A stretch of 33,906 bases of DNA. It comes from Thermoproteota archaeon. GTDB taxonomy: Archaea > Thermoproteota > Methanomethylicia > Methanomethylicales > Methanomethylicaceae. Positions 26,012-33,397 of the stretch are shown here, piece after piece; position 1 is the stretch's first letter, and each line of letters begins with the position of its first letter. The position numbers and the translations under genes are program-made. The stretch lies in contig VGLU01000014.1 in assembly GCA_016882195.1 (NCBI GenBank), positions 1 to 33,906 on the forward strand. Direction: 5' to 3'. The notes beneath the pieces were generated by a model. The model ran no database searches. It worked only from the letters and a program-made list of their open reading frames with translations, and had not been told where the DNA came from.

Positions 26012-26998
26012 TTACTGGGTGATTGCGTAGTTTGTATCGACGAACCCGCTTACAAAGCTGTCGACCTGACTTGCGTTTAGGGTTTTTATTACGTTAAGTT
26101 CAATCATGTTGCTGACGAAGGTCCTTATGCTGTCAACGTTCACGGTCTTTGTGTAGACGATGCGACTGAACGCCATGTCTATCACTGGCATAGAAAGTCC
26201 AGTGTAGTTGGCTGCTACCTGCTTTGCCTCTGTGGGATGAGCATTTATGAAGTCCTGAGCAGAGTTGTGCACATTGACCACTTTGGTCACTATGTCGGGG
26301 TGCTCTGCGAGGAACTTACTTGAAACGACGAAGACACAGCATTGGTGGTTCGGCATCATGTCATGCGAGGTCAGAAGAACCGATGCGCTGAAGTTTATCA
26401 CTGCGATTGAGGGGGCGGTCTCCCAGCCTATGAAGCCGTCGATCTCGCCCGTGCCAAACTGCAGTGGCAGGTTGGCGATGCTACCTGGGTACTTCGTGAG
26501 GGTCAAGTTGTGGTCCTTCATGTAGATGGAGAGCATAATGTCCTGTATTGTCCCCGATCCAGGGGTCCCAATTTTCTTGCCGTTTAGATCGGCCACGCTT
26601 GTAATAACGTTGGGGTTGACGACCAGCGCAGATCCCTCAAGGTTGACGGAGCTCACCACCACTGGGAGATAGGACACGTTGCCTACGGACATTGCGTTCG
26701 CCCTGCCAGTAATGGCCGGTGGGGCGCCCACGTAGGCGAAGTCAAGCTCCCCAGCAACGAAATGCGTCATTAGCGTTGGACCGTTGATGAATTCGTAACG
26801 CTCGACCGTTAGGCCATACTGGTCAAAGTACTTATTCGCTATGGCCACGTGGAGGGGAAGCTGATGAAGATCGCCGGTCAAGTATCCGATGCGGATCGTG
26901 GTTGGGGTTGGTGTAAAGTAACCCGTTATGTACAGCCCTGCGACGCCGACTACTAGCACAATGAGGACAACACCTACGACAATAATACTAGTTTTCAT
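26012..26998 (-). CDS. ABC importer substrate-binding protein, SsuA/NMT1 type
   Basis: A 328-residue extracellular binding protein. Residues 5-27 are a strongly hydrophobic N-terminal helix with no lipobox Cys, so it is probably membrane-anchored or cleaved by signal peptidase. The two-lobe type II binding domain follows: IRIGYLTGDLHQLPLHVAIA, GLTVERYEF, GELDFAYVGAPPAI, then GKKIGTPGSGTIQDIMLSIY and GEIDGFIGWETAP. The pattern of NMT1/SsuA proteins for sulfonates, taurine, nitrate or pyrimidine precursors is clear, but ligand specificity cannot be read. It leads the importer operon, with a palindrome at its promoter (27016-27029). Confidence 0.9.
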   Translation of the reverse strand: MKTSIIVVGVVLIVLVVGVAGLYITGYFTPTPTTIRIGYLTGDLHQLPLHVAIANKYFDQYGLTVERYEFINGPTLMTHFVAGELDFAYVGAPPAITGRANAMSVGNVSYLPVVVSSVNLEGSALVVNPNVITSVADLNGKKIGTPGSGTIQDIMLSIYMKDHNLTLTKYPGSIANLPLQFGTGEIDGFIGWETAPSIAVINFSASVLLTSHDMMPNHQCCVFVVSSKFLAEHPDIVTKVVNVHNSAQDFINAHPTEAKQVAANYTGLSMPVIDMAFSRIVYTKTVNVDSIRTFVSNMIELNVIKTLNASQVDSFVSGFVDTNYAITQ

Positions 26999-27015
26999 AA
27001 TATTAGCCCTCTTGC

Positions 27016-27048
27016 AGGTAAATTAACCTAACATGGATATATATTTTT
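27016..27048 (-). promoter_or_regulatory. Importer promoter with AGGTNAATTNACCT palindrome
   Basis: A minus-strand TATA-like A/T box at about 27037-27048 is followed by AGGTAAATTAACCT (27016-27029), palindromic except for two positions. The repeat lies where transcription should begin, a usual position for an archaeal repressor site. The XRE protein of the same operon or the DUF4443-type regulator upstream could bind it. Confidence 0.5.
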
Positions 27049-27056
27049 GTATACAA

Positions 27057-27692
27057 TTAGGCATTTATTAGGAAAAGGGCGGCGGACAGGGTTCCGAGCT
27101 CTGCCGCCTTATTGTCCTCTGAGAACCCGATCAGGATGGAGTCGCCGTCCTCAAGGCTGAAGCCCGATTTAAGGGCATGCACAATACTTGGGTACTCCTT
27201 TGATACGTCATCGACCATCATAGGCAGGGAGATCCGGCCGCCCTTCATGGTGAAGATCACCATTCCTTCGGCGCCGTGCTTCACTGCGATGTCGCGCAGC
27301 TTCGTGAGGGGAAGACCGGTGAGGGGAACGCCGCGGAGCTGGAGTGCGTAGGAGGGGAGTGTTATGCCCATCTCATTCAGGTCCACTTCGGTGGTGGAAA
27401 CGATGGTGTGCCTCAGCTCTGAAACCAGTGATTTTCCGAGATCTGTAAGTTGACAGCCCCCTACCGAGTCCACAGAGACTACAGAACCCTCAACAAGTTT
27501 CTTAATTATAGTCCGGACAGACCCCTCGCCTATTCCAAGCGTCTTGGAGAGGTTTATACGACCCATCGTCCTCTCGGCATCGAGGACGAGCAGGACCTTG
27601 ACGACGTGGGCCGCCGTGAATGCGGGAGAGGGACCCTTCGGAACCTCGGACTTTGTCAGCTGGCCAATAAAAGACTTGAGAGGCGGAGCCAT
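27057..27692 (-). CDS. DUF4443-type HTH regulator
   Basis: A 211-residue archaeal protein. Residues 28-95 form a winged helix (AAHVVKVLLVLDAERTMGRI, then LSKTLGIGEGSVRTIIKKL). Residues 105-211 form an alpha/beta domain (LPSYALQLRGVPLTGLPL, KLRDIAVKHGAEGMVIFTMK, GDSILIGFSEDNKAAELG) matching the DUF4443 pattern as I recall it. It lies 58 bases upstream of the importer on the same strand and is divergent from DUF2124. The ligand may be sensed by the second domain. It could regulate the importer, the DUF2124 gene or both. Confidence 0.7.
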   Translation of the reverse strand: MAPPLKSFIGQLTKSEVPKGPSPAFTAAHVVKVLLVLDAERTMGRINLSKTLGIGEGSVRTIIKKLVEGSVVSVDSVGGCQLTDLGKSLVSELRHTIVSTTEVDLNEMGITLPSYALQLRGVPLTGLPLTKLRDIAVKHGAEGMVIFTMKGGRISLPMMVDDVSKEYPSIVHALKSGFSLEDGDSILIGFSEDNKAAELGTLSAALFLINA

Positions 27693-27786
27693 AACGATCC
27701 TCGTTGCTACTTTGTGAGATCGTTTTATTCACTCTTTCGGTGGATTCATTTCGGGCAACCGTTAAATCGTAACAAGCGACAAGATA

Positions 27787-27804
27787 TTCTAGGAAGTTCT
27801 AGAA
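27787..27804. promoter_or_regulatory. TTCTAG-N6-CTAGAA inverted repeat upstream of DUF2124
   Basis: Perfect six-base arms TTCTAG (27787-27792) and CTAGAA (27799-27804) lie in the 141-base gap between the DUF4443 regulator and the DUF2124 gene, 30 bases before the latter's ATG. Operator candidate. Confidence 0.4.
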
Positions 27805-27833
27805 ATGACCGCTTCGGTTGGAGGGCGAATTTG

Positions 27834-28313
27834 ATGATCGAGAAGATGGTAGATAAGGGGCTGGCCGGGCTCAGCAGGTGCTTCAAGACGGCCATATCCG
27901 CATACGGCAGAGGAGGAAAGTTGCTGTTCGTCGGTTCGCCCTTTACATGCCTTCCCTTCGCAGAGTTCCTATCGTACGGGATAAGGGATCTACCGCTCAG
28001 GGTCTACTTCTCGCCTGATGCTGACGTGAACAGGATAGCAACTATAGTTCTGAGGGAGGGGTACGGGTACAGCTTAGGGGAGGTAAAAAAGGAGAAAGGG
28101 TTCGACATAGTGGTACTGTTGGGAGGGTTGGCCATGCCGAGGTCGCAGGTCGGACCGAAAGAGGTTAGGAAGAGGTTGCTGGAGGTAAGTGCGCTGGATT
28201 TCGTGGTCGCGTTCTGTTTTCAGGGCGTGATGTACAAGCCGGAGTGGTTGGATGAATTCAAATTCAGGTACTTCATCAATGCGGATCTGAGCAGGGTAAC
28301 CCTGATGGAGTGA
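27834..28313 (+). CDS. DUF2124 family protein
   Basis: About 159 residues of a family seen mainly in methanogens. Matching segments are GLAGLSRCFKTAISAYGRGG, LLFVGSPFTCLPFAEFLSYG, IRDLPLRVYFSP, IVVLLGGLAMPRSQV and a C-terminal YFINADLSRV, an alpha/beta fold with a Cys in the loop GSPFTC. Function is unknown. The frame is open far upstream, but that part lies antisense to the DUF4443 gene. ATG 27834 with GGAGGG about eight bases before is the likely start. Its stop lies next to the start of the carbonic-anhydrase-like gene, so they are one operon. Confidence 0.8.
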   Translation: MIEKMVDKGLAGLSRCFKTAISAYGRGGKLLFVGSPFTCLPFAEFLSYGIRDLPLRVYFSPDADVNRIATIVLREGYGYSLGEVKKEKGFDIVVLLGGLAMPRSQVGPKEVRKRLLEVSALDFVVAFCFQGVMYKPEWLDEFKFRYFINADLSRVTLME

Positions 28314-28318
28314 ACCAA

Positions 28319-28822
28319 ATGATAAGGGAGCTCGGCGGCAAAAGACCGGAGATACATCCGAAGGCCTTTGTCCACGAGGCGGCTGTGGTGATAGGCGATG
28401 TGGTGATCGAGGAGGATGCGAACGTGTGGCCCAGCGCGGTGCTAAGGGGGGATGTCGAGAGGATAACTGTGAAGAGGGGGGCAAGCATACAGGACGGAGC
28501 CATTCTCCATACCGACCCGGGCTTCCCCGTGGTGATAGGCGAGAGGAGCACAGTGGCTCACGGCTGCATAATACACGGGTGCAAGATCGGGCGGGAGACC
28601 CTAGTAGCGATAGGGGCGATAGTTCTCACCGGCGCAGAGGTAGGGGACGGCTGCGTAATAGGCGCGGGTGCATTGGTCCCTGAGGGCAAGTCGATACCGA
28701 GCGGAACCATCGCTATGGGGATACCGGCAAAGATCGTGAGGAGTGTTGAGGCGCAGGACAGGGAGAGGATAAGAGAGACAGCACATGCTTATCGCAATTT
28801 AATGAAGAAGTATCTCCGGTGA
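28319..28822 (+). CDS. Gamma-carbonic anhydrase-like hexapeptide protein
   Basis: A 167-residue left-handed beta-helix protein of the gamma-carbonic anhydrase/YrdA group. Hexapeptide repeats run from VVIGDVVIEEDANVWPSAVL to GAIVLTGAEVGDGCVIGAGA. The three zinc-ligand histidines correspond to those in ILHTD and AHGCIIHG. A C-terminal helix (DRERIRETAHAYRNLMKKYL) completes the trimer. Such proteins hydrate CO2 or act as related metalloenzymes; many characterised members show little carbonic anhydrase activity. ATG 28319 has a GGAG nine bases upstream; GTG 28310, overlapping the DUF2124 stop, is an alternative. Confidence 0.88.
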   Translation: MIRELGGKRPEIHPKAFVHEAAVVIGDVVIEEDANVWPSAVLRGDVERITVKRGASIQDGAILHTDPGFPVVIGERSTVAHGCIIHGCKIGRETLVAIGAIVLTGAEVGDGCVIGAGALVPEGKSIPSGTIAMGIPAKIVRSVEAQDRERIRETAHAYRNLMKKYLR

Positions 28823-28833
28823 ACCGCTCGGTC

Positions 28834-29025
28834 TCATTTCTCTCTTTTCGTTATCTTCAGTACGCCCAGGAGTATTATGCCCAGTACGAACGGGAGAACG
28901 CTTACTATTTGAGCCTGCGCGGAGGGCATGGACGGACCGACCTTGATGATCATGAGATATACAAACGTGGGGGAGAATAGGAGCAGCAGCGCGATGCCGA
29001 AGAGTCCAATGGTGAGTTTGCTCAT
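28834..29025 (-). CDS. Small two-span membrane protein
   Basis: A 63-residue protein with two membrane helices (about residues 5-27 and 41-57) and a basic C-terminus (KITKREK). No family recognised. It is six bases downstream of the unknown gene at 29032-29475 on the same strand, so the two are probably co-transcribed, and it converges with the carbonic-anhydrase-like gene. Confidence 0.6.
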   Translation of the reverse strand: MSKLTIGLFGIALLLLFSPTFVYLMIIKVGPSMPSAQAQIVSVLPFVLGIILLGVLKITKREK

Positions 29026-29031
29026 ACCAGA

Positions 29032-29475
29032 TCATCTCGTTTGGGAGAGTAACTTGACATTCGGATAAATTGAGAGGCGCTCCTTTATAAGTGCGATGGG
29101 GTGCTCGTCCATACTCTTGAAGCCGACCACGAGGCATCTGTCAGGAGACTTATCGTCTTTGTCGTGGACCAGACGGATGTAGTGGTCGAGGTCGAAACGG
29201 ATGGTGGACTCATTTGGACCGAAGGTCACCTTGAAGCCCACCCTGTTCTTCAGGAAGGCCTCTGCTGCGCTTGTGATTATCGACTTCTGAGCTTCGGGAA
29301 CCTTCCTCTTGCCGCCCTTTCTAATCTTTGCTCCTTTCAGCTCGTCCTTTGAGATCGAAACCTTGGTTATGCCCTTGGCTTCGTCCACCACGGGTTGGTC
29401 GCCGTCAAACTTTACCTCGAATGCCTTGCCCTGATCAAGATAGTCCTTGATCACAGCGAACGCGTCTTGGTCCAT
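29032..29475 (-). CDS. Conserved-looking hypothetical protein
   Basis: About 147 residues, soluble and mixed alpha/beta, with no motif that I can name. Features are DAFAVIKDYLDQGKAFEVKF, a basic middle (GAKIRKGGKRKVPEAQKSII), then FLKNRVGFKVTFGPNESTIR and a C-terminal DRCLVVGFKSMDEHPIALIK. The frame opens at TTG 29508, but that codon overlaps a TATA-like GATAAATATTG (minus strand, 29507-29517). ATG 29475, about 30-40 bases from that box, is the better start. It is divergent from the por operon. Confidence 0.55.
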   Translation of the reverse strand: MDQDAFAVIKDYLDQGKAFEVKFDGDQPVVDEAKGITKVSISKDELKGAKIRKGGKRKVPEAQKSIITSAAEAFLKNRVGFKVTFGPNESTIRFDLDHYIRLVHDKDDKSPDRCLVVGFKSMDEHPIALIKERLSIYPNVKLLSQTR

Positions 29476-29567
29476 AACATCCCCGTTTACGGGTATGAGT
29501 CGAGACAATATTTATCGGTAACGTAACTTTTTATGCCAGGAAGAAATTATCAGGCTATTGAGGTTAA

Positions 29568-29577
29568 CCTTTTATAG
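29568..29577 (+). promoter_or_regulatory. por operon TATA box
   Basis: CCTTTTATAG at 29568-29577 would start transcription near 29600, giving a leader of about 20 bases before the ATG at 29619. Confidence 0.45.
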
Positions 29578-29618
29578 AGTGTTGAAGAGATTAACCCTAA
29601 TCTGAAGGTGGCGCTTAA

Positions 29619-30182
29619 ATGCTCGAGATCAGGTTGCATGGTCGGGGTGGACAGGGGGTGGTCACCGCAGCCGAAATACTCGCCACGGCGGCGATAAATG
29701 AAGGCAGGTTTGCACAGGCCTTCGCGGCTTTCGGCCCCGAGAGGAGAGGAGCGCCTGTCCTCGCTTTTACACGTATCAATGATAAGGAGATCCTTCTAAG
29801 GGCGCAGATCTACGAGCCGGACGTTATTGTTGTGCTCGACCATAATCTAGTCAGCATGGAGGGGTTGGAGGAGGGGCTGAAGAGCAACGGGACGGTTGTC
29901 CTGAACACTGCCTCTGAACCAGAGGCTTTAATGAAAAGGTTCGCTGAGGCGGGCAGGATCGCGACGGTGGACGCGACGGATATTGCCATCAAGGAGCTTG
30001 GGACGCCCATAACCAACACGGCTATACTGGGCGCGCTCTTGAGGGCAACTGGTATCGTAAGGCTTGAGACGCTGGAGGGGGTCTTTAAGGAGAGGTTCGA
30101 GGCGTATGCGGAGAAGAACGTGAAGGCGGTGAGGAGCGCCTACCAGCAGACGAAGGTCCTTGACAGGAGGGGGCGGTCTTGA
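29619..30182 (+). CDS. porC: Pyruvate:ferredoxin oxidoreductase gamma subunit
   Basis: A 187-residue gamma subunit of the four-subunit 2-oxoacid:ferredoxin oxidoreductase that interconverts pyruvate and acetyl-CoA plus CO2 using ferredoxin. It begins with the conserved MLEIRLHGRGGQGVVTAAEI and contains AFAAFGPERRGAPVLAFTRI and a central ILLRAQIYEPDVIVVLD, all typical. First gene of the operon. Its stop TGA overlaps the TTG start of the delta subunit (TTGA). Substrate assignment to pyruvate rests mainly on the alpha and beta subunits. Confidence 0.93.
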   Translation: MLEIRLHGRGGQGVVTAAEILATAAINEGRFAQAFAAFGPERRGAPVLAFTRINDKEILLRAQIYEPDVIVVLDHNLVSMEGLEEGLKSNGTVVLNTASEPEALMKRFAEAGRIATVDATDIAIKELGTPITNTAILGALLRATGIVRLETLEGVFKERFEAYAEKNVKAVRSAYQQTKVLDRRGRS

Positions 30183-30472
30183 GTAAGAGGAGGCTGAAGG
30201 GATGGAAGGAGATACCCATGGGCGGGATGGTAACCGAGCCTGGCAGTTCGGTAGAGTTTGACGTGAGTGCGTGGAGGACCTTCAAACCCGTAATAGATCA
30301 GAGCAAGTGCACCAAGTGCGGGTTGTGCTGGATCTACTGCCCTGAGGCGGCAATCGTAATTAAAGAGGACGGAAGGTATGAGGTTGATCTTACGTTCTGT
30401 AAGGGGTGCGGCATCTGTGAGAGGGCCTGCGCCCCAAGGGCGATCACGATGGTAAAGGAGGAATCGGCTTGA
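30179..30472 (+). CDS. porD: Pyruvate:ferredoxin oxidoreductase delta subunit
   Basis: A 97-residue ferredoxin-like subunit carrying two [4Fe-4S] clusters: CTKCGLCWIYCPEAA and CKGCGICERACAPRA. It passes electrons from the thiamine site to external ferredoxin. The N-terminal 45 residues (GWKEIPMGGMVTEPGSSVEF) are the usual delta-subunit extension. Starts at TTG inside the gamma stop, and its own stop overlaps the TTG of the alpha subunit. Confidence 0.93.
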   Translation: MSKRRLKGWKEIPMGGMVTEPGSSVEFDVSAWRTFKPVIDQSKCTKCGLCWIYCPEAAIVIKEDGRYEVDLTFCKGCGICERACAPRAITMVKEESA

Positions 30473-31635
30473 AGAGATTAGGTCTCAGTGGTAATTATGC
30501 GGTCGCGTACGCCGTGAAGATGGCTGATGTCGACGTGATAGCAGCCTACCCCATCACGCCACAGACGACGATAGTGGAGAAGCTATCCGATTTCGTCGCA
30601 AACGGCGAGCTTGACGCGGAGTACGTGAACGTGGAGTCGGAGCACTCTGCTATGAGCGCGTGTGTGGGGGCCTCTCTGACGGGGGCGAGGGTCTTCACAG
30701 CGACCTCTTCTCAGGGTCTGGCATACATGCACGAGGTACTGTTCATGGCATCCGCCCTAAGGACGCCCATAGTTATGACGAACGTCAACAGGGCGCTCTC
30801 GGCACCCCTAAACATATGGAACGACCACTCAGACGCCATGGCAGAGAGGGACTCGGGGTGGATACAACTATGGGCATCCTCTGCGCAGGAGGCCCTCGAC
30901 ACGACCATCGAGGCCTTCAAAATTGCGGAGGACGTCCTGCTGCCGGTCATGGTGAACATTGACGGTTTTATAGTGAGCCACACCTACGAGCCGGTCACCC
31001 TCCCGGACGAGGGGGAGGTCAAGAGGTACATTCCCTCCAAGCCCTTGACAAACAGGCTCTCCCCGAGACTGGCGTACAGCGTTGGGGTGGTGGGACCGCC
31101 AGAGTACTACTACGAGATGAAGTACCAGGCGGTGGACGCCATGGAGAGGAGCAGGCAGAGGATAAAGGAGATCGAGGCAGACTTCAACCGGCGCTTCGGG
31201 AAGGATTACAAGGACATCAACGCGTATTACATGGAGGACGCGGAGTACGCCCTGCTTGCTATGGGATCGATGACCGGGACGGCAAGGGTTGTGGCAGAGA
31301 GCCTCAGAAGGAGGGGGGAGAGGGCAGGTGTGGTCTCCATAAGATGGTTCAGGCCCTTCCCGTTTGAGAGGCTCGCTGAGATATTGGAAGGGGTCAGAGG
31401 CATCGGGGTGATGGACAGGGCGGTCACGCCCGGTGGACCATCGAACCCGCTCTTCGTGGACGTTGCGTCAGGGCTCTACGGAATGGCAGAGAGGCCGGTC
31501 CTGCAGAGCTTTGTAGCGGGGCTCGGGGGTAGGGACGTGTCCACAGACGAGTTCGGGATGATGTTCAGTAAGACGAAGGAGGCTGCGAGGAGTGGACGCG
31601 CCGGACCTTGCATCTATGTGGGGTTGAGAGAATGA
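30469..31635 (+). CDS. porA: Pyruvate:ferredoxin oxidoreductase alpha subunit
   Basis: A 388-residue subunit holding the pyrimidine side of the thiamine diphosphate site. Typical segments are GLSGNYAVAYAVKMADVDVI, AAYPITPQTTIVEKLSDFV, NVESEHSAMSACVGASLTGA, TSSQGLAYMHEVLFMASAL and NRALSAPLNIWNDHSDAM; the last pair is characteristic of the pyruvate rather than the oxoglutarate or branched-chain enzymes. Starts at a TTG overlapping the delta stop (TTGA). In a methanogen it mainly assimilates acetyl-CoA to pyruvate. Confidence 0.94.
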   Translation: MKRLGLSGNYAVAYAVKMADVDVIAAYPITPQTTIVEKLSDFVANGELDAEYVNVESEHSAMSACVGASLTGARVFTATSSQGLAYMHEVLFMASALRTPIVMTNVNRALSAPLNIWNDHSDAMAERDSGWIQLWASSAQEALDTTIEAFKIAEDVLLPVMVNIDGFIVSHTYEPVTLPDEGEVKRYIPSKPLTNRLSPRLAYSVGVVGPPEYYYEMKYQAVDAMERSRQRIKEIEADFNRRFGKDYKDINAYYMEDAEYALLAMGSMTGTARVVAESLRRRGERAGVVSIRWFRPFPFERLAEILEGVRGIGVMDRAVTPGGPSNPLFVDVASGLYGMAERPVLQSFVAGLGGRDVSTDEFGMMFSKTKEAARSGRAGPCIYVGLRE

Positions 31636-32552
31636 GCACAGCCTTCAGAACCATAAAGGACATACCAAAGGAGGAGTATTTCGCGCCAGGTAACAGGCTC
31701 TGCGCGGGGTGCACCGCGGCCACGGCCATAAGGCAGATACTGAAGGCGTCCGGCAGAAATGTCGTGGTGGTCACTGCTACAGGATGCGTGGAGGTTGCCA
31801 CCTCATACTTCCCGCAGAGTGCTTGGAGGGTGCCTTGGGTGCACATCGCGTTTGAGAATGCAGCAGCTGTCGCCTCAGGTATAGAGTCGGCCATGAAGGC
31901 ATTGAACCGCAAGAAGAAGTCGGACGAGAGGATCCACGTCATAGCCCTCGGCGGGGACGGCGGAACGTTCGACATAGGTCTGCAGGCCCTCAGTGGTGCG
32001 CTGGAAAGGGGGCACGACCTCCTCTACATCTGCTACGACAACGAGGCGTACATGAACACGGGCATCCAGAGGAGCTCTGCAACGCCGTACTGCGCGGCCG
32101 CGACGACCTGCCCACCGGGCAGGCTCTCCTCCGGCCAGAGCACCCAGAAGAAGGACTTGGTGGCAATAGCGGTGGCGCACGGCATACCCTACGCCGCGAC
32201 CGCCTGCCCCTCCTACCCGTTCGACCTCATGAACAAGGTCAGGAGGGCCCTAGACGTCGAGGGACCGGCAGTACTGCACGCTCTGACACCCTGCCCCACG
32301 GGTTGGAGGTTCGATACAGACAAAGGGATAGACCTGGGCAAGCTGGCGGTTATGACGGGGCTGTGGCCGCTCTACGAGGTCGTGGACGGCGTGACGAAGT
32401 TGACGGTGCAGGTCCCCAGGAGGGAGCCCGTTAAGAGATACCTCGAGGTTCAGGGCAGGTTCAAGCACGTGAAGGACGAGGACGTGAAGAGGATACAGGA
32501 GAGGACAGACCTGCTGGCAGCGAAGTTCGGTCTGGGCCCAGTAAGACAGTAG
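31632..32552 (+). CDS. porB: Pyruvate:ferredoxin oxidoreductase beta subunit
   Basis: About 306 residues, binding thiamine diphosphate and one [4Fe-4S] cluster. NRLCAGCTAATAIRQIL has the CAGC cluster ligands and TGCVEVATSYFPQSAWRVPW follows. GGDGGTFDIGLQALSGALER with YDNEAYMNTGIQRS is the thiamine diphosphate/Mg motif. The frame opens at 31608, but ATG 31632 (MSTAFRTIKDI) overlaps the alpha stop as ATGA and is preceded by a purine-rich stretch, matching the coupling elsewhere in the operon. Confidence 0.94.
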   Translation: MSTAFRTIKDIPKEEYFAPGNRLCAGCTAATAIRQILKASGRNVVVVTATGCVEVATSYFPQSAWRVPWVHIAFENAAAVASGIESAMKALNRKKKSDERIHVIALGGDGGTFDIGLQALSGALERGHDLLYICYDNEAYMNTGIQRSSATPYCAAATTCPPGRLSSGQSTQKKDLVAIAVAHGIPYAATACPSYPFDLMNKVRRALDVEGPAVLHALTPCPTGWRFDTDKGIDLGKLAVMTGLWPLYEVVDGVTKLTVQVPRREPVKRYLEVQGRFKHVKDEDVKRIQERTDLLAAKFGLGPVRQ

Positions 32553-32560
32553 TGGTTCAT

Positions 32561-33145
32561 ATGGGCCCGCCGAAGGACTCCAAGTTTTTTTTGACGATCT
32601 TCATTGCCTACCTCATGATCGTCTTTGGTTTAACGTTCGTCTCAAGGGCGGTCTCCGGCACCAACTTTCCGCTGTCGGCGGTGCAGTCAGGGAGCATGGA
32701 GCCGACCATACCGACAGGATCACTCATATTCGTACAGAAGGTCTCCGGCGAGGACCTCGTGGCGGGCGACAATCCTGTAGGGGACGTGGTCGTCTACTAC
32801 TTCCCGAATACGAAGATTACGGACTACTTCCTCTTCTCAGTGTACGATCCGACACCTTGGTCTCATAGGGCTATAGACAAGCAGGAGATCAATGGTACGT
32901 TCTACGTTCTCACGAAGGGGGACGCCAACAGGTATCCGGATCAGAGTCCCCTTAACCCCAGCTCCTGGGTTCCTATGGACAGGGTGCTAGGGAAGGTCGT
33001 GTGGTTCGTACCCTACTTGGGCTACCCCTTTCTCTGGATTAAGAACCCATTTGTGGTTGTTGCGGTGCTCATAGTCCTGATAATCCTAATTATTCTGCCT
33101 GAAGGCGAAAAGAAAAGTGATAAAGCTGATGGTGCGCCTGTTTGA
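32561..33145 (+). CDS. Signal peptidase I, archaeal S26B type
   Basis: A membrane protease of about 194 residues that removes signal peptides from secreted proteins such as the beta-helix protein of this window. The N-terminal membrane helix (FLTIFIAYLMIVFGLTFVS) is followed by the catalytic Ser in QSGSMEPTIPTGSLIF. The archaeal/ER-type His is in WSHRAID (instead of Lys) and an Asp in GDANRYPDQSPL. A second membrane helix (VVVAVLIVLIILIIL) and a charged tail follow. ATG 32561 is nine bases after GTG 32552, which touches the porB stop; either may be used. Confidence 0.9.
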   Translation: MGPPKDSKFFLTIFIAYLMIVFGLTFVSRAVSGTNFPLSAVQSGSMEPTIPTGSLIFVQKVSGEDLVAGDNPVGDVVVYYFPNTKITDYFLFSVYDPTPWSHRAIDKQEINGTFYVLTKGDANRYPDQSPLNPSSWVPMDRVLGKVVWFVPYLGYPFLWIKNPFVVVAVLIVLIILIILPEGEKKSDKADGAPV

Positions 33146-33160
33146 AAACAAAAAAGCTTT

Positions 33161-33397
33161 GTGACATCCTCCCCTCAACGAATCGAGGGGCTTCCCGCTT
33201 CAGGGCTTCGGCTTGCTTGGTACGATCGGATGCCAAGTAGAGGTCTGGGCTCAGCGGGTGACGATCCCCCGTCCGGGGACGGGCAGCTTGAACTTAAGGA
33301 GAGGATGCCAAGCCTCTTAATCAGTTTGGCTGAGTTTTCATCACTTCGTAAATGGAGAGCACAAGTTTTCATACATTAAATTAGTGCGGTATTTAAA
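33161..33397 (-). mobile_element. Remnant 3' end of an older TnpB-type element
   Basis: The left boundary is a right-end-like motif: GTGACATCC (33161-33169) then a hairpin with arms CCCCTC (33171-33176) and GAGGGG (33185-33190) and GCTTCCCGCTTCAG. On the minus strand a short out-of-frame stretch reads LKREAPRFVEG, the usual kind of TnpB C-terminus. A further hairpin with arms CCCGTCC/GGACGGG lies near 33270-33285. Together they look like the 3' end of an older element into which, or beside which, the element with the complete-looking TnpB was inserted. It begins 15 bases after the signal peptidase stop. Confidence 0.5.

Noticed and set aside
27450-27833. Upstream extension of the DUF2124 frame
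   Set aside because: It is antisense to the DUF4443 regulator; an ATG with ribosome binding site at 27834 begins the recognisable protein.
33175-33372. Short minus-strand frame of 65 residues
   Set aside because: It lies in the transposon 3' remnant, in a different frame from the TnpB-like trace, and shows no domain.
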